From contig QBMH01000003.1 in NCBI GenBank assembly GCA_003249025.1, positions 1 to 64,000 of the forward strand: a stretch of DNA of 64,000 bases, in the 5' to 3' direction. The translations under genes and the position numbers were made by a program. This document shows, piece by piece, positions 20,697 through 29,346 of this stretch (position 1 is the stretch's first letter; every line of letters starts with the position of its first letter). Source of the DNA: Leptolyngbya sp. (GTDB lineage: Bacteria; Cyanobacteriota; Cyanobacteriia; Leptolyngbyales; Leptolyngbyaceae). The notes under the pieces are model-generated. The model did no database searches. It saw only the letters and a list, made by a program, of their open reading frames with translations, and had not been told where the DNA came from.

Positions 20697-21728
20697 ATGA
20701 GTGCCGAATCGCCTTCCAAAATTAGCCAAATTGACGCTGAAGTAAGTTCCCTTGAACAAGAATTTGATGTCGATCTATCCGTTGAAATCGATATAGACTT
20801 GGATGAACTGAACAGTTTAGAGAAATTTGAAACGGTTGAATTTGCTCCTAGTAAACCACCCGTTAAAATTAGCAAAGCAGAGCGTCTAGGTCTGACCGAT
20901 GATTCAGTTGGATTATTTCTGCGTGAGATGGCGCGCTATCCGTTGCTGACTCAAACTCAAGAAATTGAGTTGGCGCGGGAGATTGCTAAAGGGGGTCCTC
21001 AAGCGGAACGTGCCAAACGTAAATTGGTTCGTTCAAACCTACGGTTAGTTGTTTCTATTGCCAAGAAATATCTCAATCGTGGAGTGCCTTTTTTGGATTT
21101 AATTCAAGAAGGTGCCATGGGTTTAATGCGGGCGGCTGAAAAGTTTGACTATGAGCGGGGCTATAAGTTTTCAACTTATGCCTATTGGTGGATTCGTCAA
21201 GGAATTACCCGGGCGATCGCATCCCAATCTCGCACGGTTCGTTTGCCTGTTCATATGGTCGAAAAGCTGAACCAAGTTCGCAAAGCTCGGCAATTGCTTT
21301 CTCAAAAACATGGACGTAAGCCAACAAAGCAAGAAATTGCTGAGGAGTTAGGCATTGATGAAGATAAATTAGATCACGTTTTAGATGTGAGTCAGGGAAC
21401 TCTTTCTCTTCATGCTTGGGTGGGCAGAGAAGAAGATACCGAACTGATGCAATTGATCGAAGATTCGGATAATGTTGCACCCAATGATTGTTTAGATCAC
21501 AAACTGCTGTGCGATCGCCTCGATTCTGTTTTAGAACATTTGAGCGATCGAGAACAAGAAATCATCCGGTTGCGGTTTGGTCTAACCGATGGACAACATT
21601 ACACCCTTTCTGAAATTGGTGAGCGGTATCAACTTTCCAGAGAACGAGTTCGCCAAATCCAAGCAAAAGCCATGCGAAAGCTGCGCCACCCCAGACGGCA
21701 AGCGCTTTTGAAGGATTGGATGCGCTAG
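20697..21728 (+). CDS. RNA polymerase sigma-70 factor (group 2-like)
   Basis: [17 protein letters not shown]...[44 protein letters not shown]...[18 protein letters not shown]. Confidence 0.95.
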   Translation: MSAESPSKISQIDAEVSSLEQEFDVDLSVEIDIDLDELNSLEKFETVEFAPSKPPVKISKAERLGLTDDSVGLFLREMARYPLLTQTQEIELAREIAKGGPQAERAKRKLVRSNLRLVVSIAKKYLNRGVPFLDLIQEGAMGLMRAAEKFDYERGYKFSTYAYWWIRQGITRAIASQSRTVRLPVHMVEKLNQVRKARQLLSQKHGRKPTKQEIAEELGIDEDKLDHVLDVSQGTLSLHAWVGREEDTELMQLIEDSDNVAPNDCLDHKLLCDRLDSVLEHLSDREQEIIRLRFGLTDGQHYTLSEIGERYQLSRERVRQIQAKAMRKLRHPRRQALLKDWMR

Positions 21729-21780
21729 GGAAAGTAGACACTCACATTGCAAGCTTCTGAGCAATCAGGAGATAGAAGCT

Positions 21781-21820
21781 AAAAGCCAGGAGAGTGTAGA
21801 AACTCACTCCTGGCTTTTTT
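21781..21820 (+). terminator. Rho-independent terminator of the sigma factor gene
   Basis: AAAAGCCAGGAG...CTCCTGGCTTTTTT. Confidence 0.88.
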
Positions 21821-21916
21821 GTACAGATTTTAGAGTGCGGAGGTGTGAGTGCGAAGCGTTTTCCCTAAGAGAAAGGATGATTGCTTAGTATTTAGGTGTT
21901 CTTTCCTCTTAAAAAA

Positions 21917-22105
21917 TTAGTTTTCTGTAGCGTTACCAGGAAAGGTGCGCTTGAATTCGTCAATTAAGTCATCCACCTCCTCGATCGCCTGATTCACATC
22001 AATTCTTAAGGTGCCTAAGTTGGGCTGTTCCAAGAGTTTCACTAAAAACTCACGCTTGCCCTCGATCTGAGTAAATTGCTCTCGCATCACTTGTGGATCT
22101 ACCAT
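21917..22105 (-). CDS. Small hypothetical protein
   Basis: 62 aa acidic ORF; coding-like composition. Confidence 0.55.
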   Translation of the reverse strand: MVDPQVMREQFTQIEGKREFLVKLLEQPNLGTLRIDVNQAIEEVDDLIDEFKRTFPGNATEN

Positions 22106-22218
22106 CAGCGTTTCTTTCCCTCTTAAATATCAACTGGTTATGCAAACCTATTTTAGGGTAGCGCACAGGTTTCGGGTTTCAGACTATAGAAACCTTGCAT
22201 CTATTCCCTGACCCCTGT

Positions 22219-22482
22219 TCAACGCAAAAACGGAGGACGTTTCACATCCGCAGGTTTTGTTTTAATCACTTCATCCATAAACCGCTTGAGGGCTTGTTCG
22301 CGATTTTTCATGAATGCCGCCCAAAAACCGGGATGAAATTCATCCATTGTTTTGGCGATCGCCCACACATCCACCGCTAAAATATTCTGCAACATCTCAT
22401 CTTCCCGCTTAAGGGAATTGATTTGCTCCATAACATCCCGTTCTTTAGAAACCTGTTGATTCTCATCTTTAGCCATTGTCAT
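22219..22482 (-). CDS. Small hypothetical protein
   Basis: 87 aa ORF; coding-like, no family recognised. Confidence 0.55.
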   Translation of the reverse strand: MTMAKDENQQVSKERDVMEQINSLKREDEMLQNILAVDVWAIAKTMDEFHPGFWAAFMKNREQALKRFMDEVIKTKPADVKRPPFLR

Positions 22483-22587
22483 AGTTCAATCCAAAAAACT
22501 CGATTCACTAATGAACGGTGACGCGGTTCAGGAGTCAGGGATAATAAAAGCTGACAAGTTATTTATAGCGCGACTGATTGTAACTCT

Positions 22588-23163
22588 ATGCTACGTCAAA
22601 TTTCCTTAGGAATGGTGGGGTTGGTGGTCGGTGGGATTCTAACTATCGTCGGCTTTGTTGCTTACTTTATTCTGGATAATGCCACTTTGAATTTGATCGG
22701 GTTTTTCTATGGAATTCCTATTTTGCTGGGTGGATTGGCGCTAAAAGCGTCTGAGCTAGAACCTGCCCCGTATTCGCAGCCCACCTCGGAAGCTATCGTG
22801 GCACTCCGCGATCGCCAAGCCACTGCCACTCAAACTCAGATCCGCAAAGATGTGACTCGGTTTCGCTATGGACAAAGTGCCCATCTGGATACTTCCCTTA
22901 AGGCATTAAAACTTAGCCCCACCGATGAAGAATGCCCCATATTGCAGAGCATTCGTGAGGAGGAAACCGACGGAGATTACACCCTAGTGCTGCAATTTGA
23001 GTCGCCGTTTTTTCCGGCTCAAGCCTGGAAAGATAAAGAGCAAAAGCTAACGGGCTTCTTTGGTCCCGGCGTGCGGGTGGAAGTAAATGCCCTTGATGAC
23101 GAATTAGTTGAGGTCGCTCTAATTTCCACTCCTCAGATCAGCGAAACTCCTGTGGCGGCATGA
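22588..23163 (+). CDS. DUF2854-like membrane protein
   Basis: Two TM segments plus ALKLSPTDEECPILQSIREEETDGDYTLVLQFESPFFPAQAWKDKEQKLTGFFGPGVRVEV. Confidence 0.8.
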   Translation: MLRQISLGMVGLVVGGILTIVGFVAYFILDNATLNLIGFFYGIPILLGGLALKASELEPAPYSQPTSEAIVALRDRQATATQTQIRKDVTRFRYGQSAHLDTSLKALKLSPTDEECPILQSIREEETDGDYTLVLQFESPFFPAQAWKDKEQKLTGFFGPGVRVEVNALDDELVEVALISTPQISETPVAA

Positions 23164-24593
23164 GCAAAACTTTCCGAGTGTCTCAGTTATCATTGCATCG
23201 TTGGTTTCAGCAGGCAGAAAATCGGGTATTGGCTGGCATGATCGCAGTCAGTACGGCGATTTTATTTTTGTGCAGCAGCGTTCGGCATTTATTGTTTCAC
23301 TCCACCGCCTACGATCTCGGCTATTTTGATCAGCTAGCTTACTTGCTGAGTCAGGGATTGCCGCCTGTGATTTCCTTTTGGGGATACCACTTTTTAGGCG
23401 GTCATGCAGATTGGATTATGTATTTTGTGGCGATGCCGTACAAAATCTATCCGTCTGTATTTTGGTTGTTAGGGATTCAGGCGATCGCGCTGTCTCTGGG
23501 CGCTTTGCCTACTTACCACTTAGCGCGTCAGGCTGGATTGAAGAGTGGTCAGACTATTGCGGTCGCGGCGGCTTATTTGTTGCATCCATTAATTTTCAAT
23601 CTAAATCTGTTTGATTTTCACCCAGAGGTGATTGCCCTACCGTTGTTTTTGACCGCAATTTTGACTGCAAGGCGCAATCAGGTTGGCTGGTTTAGCGTCT
23701 GTTTAATCCTGATTTTGGGCTGCCGGGATGCTCTGTCGCTGACTGTGTTTGCGATGGGTTTTTGGCTGTGGCTGTTTGAGAAAAAGCTTAAGTGCGGCGC
23801 GATCTCGATGATATTAGGCGGCGGCTGGTTTCTGTTTGCCACACAGATCCTCATTCCTTCCTTTCCGCCGGGTGGTGTAATATCGGTTGCCCGATTTGAC
23901 TATTTGGGCAGTTCCGTTGGGGAAATTGTGCTGAATTTATTCCTAAAGCCGCATCTGGTTCTTTCTGCTCTATTCACCTTGCCCAATCTGCAATATCTTT
24001 GCTTGCTATTTTTGCCTGTGATTTGGGGTTTGTCAGTGCATCATTTGGAATCGCTGATTGTGATTATTCCTACCTTGCTGCTTAACCTGCTTAGCACTTT
24101 GGAAACCCAAAAGGACTTGCTGCATCAGTATTCTCTGCCAGCGCTGCCGTTTTTGATGGTGGCAATCATGGCGGCACTGGCGGATGGTAAAGGGTTGGTG
24201 CAAAGTCGGCGGGGAATTTTGCTGTGTTCGCTAGTGGGCTTTGTGGCGCTGGCGAAGTTTGGCTATTTTGGCGATCGCTATCTCAACTCGCTAGACACTT
24301 GGCAGGCAAGCCGCAGCGCTGTCTCTCAAGTTCAGCCCCAAAGCCGCGTTTTGACTACTGCATCTATGGCACCACATCTGACCCATCGCCCTACAGTCCA
24401 ATTGGCGATCGCTGGCACGGAAGCGATCGACTTCGATCAGTTTGATGAGGTGCTGCTGAATGTGCGGCATCCCGGCTGGGCAAGTACTTCTACTCTTCAG
24501 CAGGGCTTAGTTGATCGACTCCAGCGTGATTCTCGATTTAAGCCGCTCGTTCAACAAGATGGGGTGTACTTGTTTACTCGTGTAGGCGCTTGA
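23160..24593 (+). CDS. DUF2079-family membrane protein
   Basis: FHSTAYDLGYFDQLAYLLSQG...FNLNLFDFHPEVIALPLFLTA; close paralogue at 26420-27841. Confidence 0.88.
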   Translation: MSKTFRVSQLSLHRWFQQAENRVLAGMIAVSTAILFLCSSVRHLLFHSTAYDLGYFDQLAYLLSQGLPPVISFWGYHFLGGHADWIMYFVAMPYKIYPSVFWLLGIQAIALSLGALPTYHLARQAGLKSGQTIAVAAAYLLHPLIFNLNLFDFHPEVIALPLFLTAILTARRNQVGWFSVCLILILGCRDALSLTVFAMGFWLWLFEKKLKCGAISMILGGGWFLFATQILIPSFPPGGVISVARFDYLGSSVGEIVLNLFLKPHLVLSALFTLPNLQYLCLLFLPVIWGLSVHHLESLIVIIPTLLLNLLSTLETQKDLLHQYSLPALPFLMVAIMAALADGKGLVQSRRGILLCSLVGFVALAKFGYFGDRYLNSLDTWQASRSAVSQVQPQSRVLTTASMAPHLTHRPTVQLAIAGTEAIDFDQFDEVLLNVRHPGWASTSTLQQGLVDRLQRDSRFKPLVQQDGVYLFTRVGA

Positions 24594-24616
24594 TGTATTT
24601 TTGGGCGAAGGCAAGC

Positions 24617-24730
24617 ATGGGTATTTTGACCGTGAGAAATTTTAAGGCTTGGATGCCACCGCGATTGGATTGTTCATCAATCGCTATGAGTTTGGGCGGG
24701 CAGTTTGATCTCATTGATCCCCATGTCTAG
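24617..24730 (+). pseudogene. Possible 5' fragment of a DUF2079 paralogue
   Basis: ATGGGTATTTTGACCGTGAGAAATTTTAAG... (MGILTVRNFKAWMPPR...) resembles MGDLTVKNRLKTFVPSR at 26420; stops after 38 codons. Confidence 0.5.
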
Positions 24731-24740
24731 AACATTACCC
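24717..24740 (+). repeat. 24-bp direct repeat, copy 1
   Basis: ATCCCCATGTCTAGAACATTACCC; identical to 24840-24863. Confidence 0.9.
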
Positions 24741-24744
24741 TCTT

Positions 24745-24806
24745 TTTGAAGCTCTGAACTACTCCGCCAACCGGGATGACGCACATTGAGCTGTGGGAGA
24801 ATTTAC
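24745..24806 (-). pseudogene. Inverted C-terminal fragment of a DUF2079 gene
   Basis: Minus strand CTC AAT GTG CGT CAT CCC GGT TGG CGG AGT AGT TCA GAG CTT CAA = LNVRHPGWRSSSELQ, compare LLNVRHPGWASTSTLQQ of the intact gene. Confidence 0.7.
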
Positions 24807-24839
24807 TGGATTCGAGTGCTCCCATTTTCCCTCACCCCT

Positions 24840-24863
24840 ATCCCCATGTCTAGAACATTACCC
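24840..24863 (+). repeat. 24-bp direct repeat, copy 2
   Basis: ATCCCCATGTCTAGAACATTACCC. Confidence 0.9.
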
Positions 24864-25013
24864 AATGCCAACACTTTGCAGTATTTCAATGTACCAAAAT
24901 CTTAACACTGTGATAAATTGGATATAATGACAAATTGTGAGATGTTTACCAAACTTTAGTATCACAAAAGAGCGTTAAAAGCCTTAGTAAAAAAGCAACA
25001 TCCAATTAAAAAA

Positions 25014-25880
25014 GTGCAATTATCTAATCTCAAATCATTTATTTATCAAAAAACTCCTTATTTTATTCTTAGGAGTTTTAGTCATTCTAAAGAAGTGATT
25101 AGATATTTAGAAAAATATGGCTTTTCTATGATCCTAAACTTAAATGATTACGCAATTAGCAGACCAATCCTAGTCAAAGGAGTCCATGAAGCTTCAGTTA
25201 CAAAAGTTTTTAAGCAATACATGAAACCAAACTTAAGGTTTATTGATATTGGCGCAAACTTAGGTTACTACAGTCTATTGGTAGCAAGTCAATGTCCTAA
25301 CTCTAAGATATATAGTTTTGAGCCTGATCTAAAAAATTTCCAATTATTCAGTAGTAGTATTACTTATAATCAATTTCAAGATAGAATTCAGGCTTATTGT
25401 CTCGCAGTAGGCAGTGAAAATAAAATAATTACTATTTCCGATCTAGGCAATAATAGCAATTCTGGAGCAAGATTTACAGGGGATAATAAGGAAGTCCTAA
25501 GACCCTATATTCATGGGGAAAATCCCTATTTTCGCGAAGTTGAAGCAGTTCAGTTAGATAGCTTTTTACCTGATTTTAAAATAGATTTAGTCAAAATTGA
25601 TATTGAAGGCTATGAGCCTTTTGCTATTCAGGGAATGTTTAACATTATTAAACAGAATAAACCTATTATTTTTTTAGAATTTGCTCCTTCCAATTTAAAA
25701 AATATTGGACTTACTGAGCCTGAAAAATTCTTACAGATTTTTACAGATATGGAGTACAACATTAATATTATTAACAAGCAAGGAGACACCATTTCTTATG
25801 GAAGAGAAATAACTCAATTTTTTCGAGATTTTTTCCAATATAAAGTTCATCACCTTGACTTGTTACTATTACCTACCTAA
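25014..25880 (+). CDS. FkbM-family methyltransferase
   Basis: LRFIDIGANLGYYSLLVASQ...IYSFEPDLKNFQLF...DLVKIDIEGYEPFAIQGM; AT-rich, GTG start. Confidence 0.9.
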   Translation: MQLSNLKSFIYQKTPYFILRSFSHSKEVIRYLEKYGFSMILNLNDYAISRPILVKGVHEASVTKVFKQYMKPNLRFIDIGANLGYYSLLVASQCPNSKIYSFEPDLKNFQLFSSSITYNQFQDRIQAYCLAVGSENKIITISDLGNNSNSGARFTGDNKEVLRPYIHGENPYFREVEAVQLDSFLPDFKIDLVKIDIEGYEPFAIQGMFNIIKQNKPIIFLEFAPSNLKNIGLTEPEKFLQIFTDMEYNINIINKQGDTISYGREITQFFRDFFQYKVHHLDLLLLPT

Positions 25881-25986
25881 TATTGTTATCAGCACCGATA
25901 AAACTGATAACAAAATGGAATTTTCAACCAACATTTAGATATTGACTTCCAGTAGCTACAATATCAACACCTGATGTAAGTTCGCT

Positions 25987-26118
25987 TGGAGTTACACCAT
26001 ACACAGCACCCAAAAAGAGTTTGTGGAGCGATTGCAGAAGGATACCCGGTTCAAGCAGTCCTACCAAAAAGATGACGTTCATCTATTCACGAAGGCGAAC
26101 TCATCACTGCTCAAGTAA
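25987..26118 (+). pseudogene. DUF2079 C-terminal remnant A
   Basis: In frame: HSTQKEFVERLQKDTRFKQSYQKDDVHLFTKANSSLLK*, compare STSTLQQGLVDRLQRDSRFKPLVQQDGVYLFTR. Not the frame in the ORF track. Confidence 0.75.
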
Positions 26119-26120
26119 CC

Positions 26121-26396
26121 TTCAAAGGCGCGATCGCTCAAATTCAGCCGCAAAGCCGCCTTTTAACCACCGCTTGGATGGCACCGCATCTGACCCATCG
26201 TCCAACGGTCAAATTGGCGATCGCCGGCACGGAAGCGATCGATTTAGGTCAGTTTGATGAGGTGTTACTAAATGTGCGGCATCCCGGTTGGGCGAGCACC
26301 TCCAGCCTTCAACAGGGCTTAGTCGATCGGCTCCAGCGTGAGCCTGGTTTTAAGCCTTTAGTTGAACAAGATGACGTGTACTTGTTTACTCGCTGA
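26121..26396 (+). pseudogene. DUF2079 C-terminal remnant B
   Basis: FKGAIAQIQPQSRLLTTAWMAPHLTHRPTVKLAIAGTEAIDLGQFDEVLLNVRHPGWASTSSLQQGLVDRLQREPGFKPLVEQDDVYLFTR*; near-identical to the C-terminus of 23160-24593, with no N-terminal TM region. Confidence 0.88.
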
Positions 26397-26419
26397 AAGA
26401 ACCCATACTGAAGGAACTC

Positions 26420-27841
26420 ATGGGTGATTTGACCGTAAAAAATCGTTTGAAAACTTTTGTGCCATCGCGATCGCTGCTGTGGATGCTGGTCATCAGTGCC
26501 GTAATTTTTTTTGCAAGCAGCACTCTGCGGCATGGATTATTTCATTCCAATGCCTGGGATTTGGGCATTTTTGATCAGCCGCTCTATCTGCTCAGTCGCG
26601 GATTGCCGCCCATTTCTTCCATCATTGGGGTACATATTTTGGGCGATCATGCCGCCTGGATCTTTTATCCCCTGGCAGGACTGTACTGGATTTATCCAGA
26701 TGTGCATTGGCTGTTTGCGGTGCAGGCGATCGCGCTGGCGCTTGGAGTTTTGCCGACTTACCATCTGGCGAAGCAATCAGGATTACCAGAAAAGCAGGCA
26801 TTAGCGATCGCGGTTGCCTATTTACTCTACCCGCTAATCTTTAACCTAAATTTATTTGATTTTCATCCTGAAGTGATTGCCTTGCCGTTGATGCTGACGG
26901 CAGTTTGGCTGGCACGCGCTGATCGCATCGTGGAATTTGTGATTTGCATCGTGGTTGTACTGGGCTGTCGAGATGCCCTCGCGCTGACGGTGGCGGCAAT
27001 GGGCGTATGGCTAGTCGTGTTTGAGAAAAAACGGGTCTGTGGCGCGATCGCCTTGGTTGCAGGACTGGTTTGGTTTTATCTAGCAACTCAGGTGATTTTG
27101 CCGCATTTTCAGCCTGCTGGCGTGTTGGGGCTATCACTATATGCTGAATTGGGCAACTCCATTCCCGAAATCGCCTTGAATTTGGTGCTAAAACCAGATG
27201 TGGTTTTACGGCGGGTGCTGACCTTTCCAAACCTCGGCTATCTAGTGATTCTGTTCATTCCTTTGGCATGGGGATTAACTCCACGCCATTTTGCGCCCAT
27301 GGTGGCGACAATTCCGCAGTTGGCAATGAATCTGCTATCTGAGAAGGAGGTACAAAAAAATCTGGTGCATCAATATTCTCTGCCAATTCTGCCGTTTATG
27401 CTGCTGGTGGTGATTGCTTCGTTGGCGGCAGGCAACGCTTGGATTCAGCGCCCTCAGCGCATTATATTATGGTCGCTGGTTGCGTTTACGGTGTTGGGTC
27501 AATGGCACTTATTCGGCACTCGCTACCTAAGTAAGCTGAGTACGTGGCAGGCAACCCGCAGCGCGATCGCCCATGTTACCACTCAAGATTCTGTTTTAGC
27601 GCCAGCCGCTCTGGTGCCGCATCTTAGCCATCGTTCTAGGATCAACGTTGTCAGGAATGCGGAAAGCGTGCAGCTAGAAAACTACCACTATTTGATATTA
27701 AATCAGCGCCATCCTGGAGGATTAAGCACCCCTAAAATTGTTTTGGAGTTAGTCAATCAAGCAAGGAAAAGCCCTTGCTTTCAGCTTAGTTTTCAGCAAG
27801 ATGATGTTTTTCTGTTCCAGAATACTTGTGGAATGAAATGA
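26420..27841 (+). CDS. DUF2079-family membrane protein
   Basis: FHSNAWDLGIFDQPLYLLSRGLPP...FNLNLFDFHPEVIALPLMLTA. Confidence 0.88.
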   Translation: MGDLTVKNRLKTFVPSRSLLWMLVISAVIFFASSTLRHGLFHSNAWDLGIFDQPLYLLSRGLPPISSIIGVHILGDHAAWIFYPLAGLYWIYPDVHWLFAVQAIALALGVLPTYHLAKQSGLPEKQALAIAVAYLLYPLIFNLNLFDFHPEVIALPLMLTAVWLARADRIVEFVICIVVVLGCRDALALTVAAMGVWLVVFEKKRVCGAIALVAGLVWFYLATQVILPHFQPAGVLGLSLYAELGNSIPEIALNLVLKPDVVLRRVLTFPNLGYLVILFIPLAWGLTPRHFAPMVATIPQLAMNLLSEKEVQKNLVHQYSLPILPFMLLVVIASLAAGNAWIQRPQRIILWSLVAFTVLGQWHLFGTRYLSKLSTWQATRSAIAHVTTQDSVLAPAALVPHLSHRSRINVVRNAESVQLENYHYLILNQRHPGGLSTPKIVLELVNQARKSPCFQLSFQQDDVFLFQNTCGMK

Positions 27842-28941
27842 TTGGGTCTCACTGGACTGCAAAGCGGACTTTTGTTTACCCAAGCTTGGCGATCGCGGTT
27901 TGGCTTCAACATGGGCTGCTCTGGTTATGGATTGCGCACACGCACGGCATATCCTGGTTAACGCTACTGAACTATTGGGATGCAGGGCGTTATAGCATCA
28001 TTGCAACCCAAGGCTATCAAGGATCAGACTGGGCTTTTTTTCCGCTCTATCCTCTGCTGGTTCGAGGATGGGCAGCAGTAACAGGATTATTGGCGGTGCC
28101 CCAAGTGGCAGGTACGCTGATATCGTCGTTGATCTTTTGGGGATGGCTGGCGATGGTGGTTTGGTTGCAAGCCTCACCCAAAAATTCTGAAGCAATCCAT
28201 GCAGGTCTACTCCCTAGTACTATTTGGGGCTGGCTGCTATTTCTCTACTCGCCAGGGTCGTTTATCTTTCACTCACACCATACCGAATCGCTGTTTCTGG
28301 TTCTGTCCTACCTTGCGTTTGCCGCCGCCGTTTTCTCCAAACCCAAAATGGCAACTATTTTGGCTGGGCTGGCTGGGTTAACGCGCACTCAAGGACTTTT
28401 TGTGATTGTGTCCATTGCGCTGATCATTGCGGGTCATAAGCGCGATCGCAAGGTTCAAGTCCGCCGTTTTACCTTCGTTTGCTTCGGCGGCATTGCAATC
28501 ATGCTGCTGTTTCCGCTGTATCAATATTGGCAAACGGGCAACCCTTGGCAGTCGGTGCAGATGCGGTCAAACTGGAGCCATGCCACATCTTGGTTTTCGG
28601 CGCTGCAAACGCTGTGGTTTGGCAACCCTTGGCAAAATACCAAGCTGGGTTCCATATTGCATCATGTAGTTTATGGGCTATTGATTGGCGGAACTGCGCT
28701 GCTGTGGCGGGTGTCTCGCCCAATGGCTCTCTATACAGCTTTATCGCTGGTCGTGATGCTGCAACAGGGTGAGCTTATTAATATATTTCGCTACGGCGCG
28801 GTGTTGTTTTCAGTGTGGTTTGTGTTGGGCGATCGCCTATCCCGCTGTCCGACTTGGCTCAAGATTGCCTGCCTCGCACTGATGGTTGCCCTGAATTACT
28901 CAGTCACCTGGAGCTATGCAATCAACCGATGGTCGTATTGA
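27826..28941 (+). CDS. PIG-V-like membrane mannosyltransferase
   Basis: NYWDAGRYSIIATQGYQGSDWAFFPLYPLLVRG...PGSFIFHSHHTESLFLVLSYLAF...GLTRTQGLF; overlaps the upstream gene by 16 nt. Confidence 0.75.
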   Translation: MWNEMIGSHWTAKRTFVYPSLAIAVWLQHGLLWLWIAHTHGISWLTLLNYWDAGRYSIIATQGYQGSDWAFFPLYPLLVRGWAAVTGLLAVPQVAGTLISSLIFWGWLAMVVWLQASPKNSEAIHAGLLPSTIWGWLLFLYSPGSFIFHSHHTESLFLVLSYLAFAAAVFSKPKMATILAGLAGLTRTQGLFVIVSIALIIAGHKRDRKVQVRRFTFVCFGGIAIMLLFPLYQYWQTGNPWQSVQMRSNWSHATSWFSALQTLWFGNPWQNTKLGSILHHVVYGLLIGGTALLWRVSRPMALYTALSLVVMLQQGELINIFRYGAVLFSVWFVLGDRLSRCPTWLKIACLALMVALNYSVTWSYAINRWSY

Positions 28942-29346
28942 TGAGCAGACATTGGGGTAACGATGGCGAGTTTCAGACAATTAAAGTAATTGCTAAATCA
29001 CACGGCAGAAAATTAGAATTTTGCCTTTTTTAACTATCCGAAAGAGTGATTTAAGTGATTAAATGAATTTCCATTCAACGGTCTATTAAAATCTGCTTAG
29101 AATCTCCAGTTTTTTAAGCAAAAAACTGAAGTTTAGATCTTTGAAAACACTAGGAATTGATTGAATCCATGAGGATTGGCAAACTCCCACAGCTTGGGGG
29201 CGATCGCGCCACGAAAACTAGCCCATCGTGGTACAATTGATGGGTTGAAGGTCATCTTTTTAAGCACACAAATTCAGTACTATTTGTTTGTCTTTTTTAA
29301 GAAGTTCCTTTTGCTAAAACCTTGATCTTTCGGAGTCTTTCATACT

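Noticed and set aside
26021-26257. 78-aa + strand ORF in the track
   Set aside because: Out of frame relative to DUF2079 remnants A and B, which explain the sequence better.
26841-27230. 129-aa minus-strand ORF
   Set aside because: Antisense to an intact DUF2079 gene; Pro/Arg-rich shadow ORF.
29222-29244. CCCATC...GATGGG around TACAAT upstream of gyrA
   Set aside because: Only 6-bp arms; a plausible promoter-proximal repeat but too weak to report as a feature.
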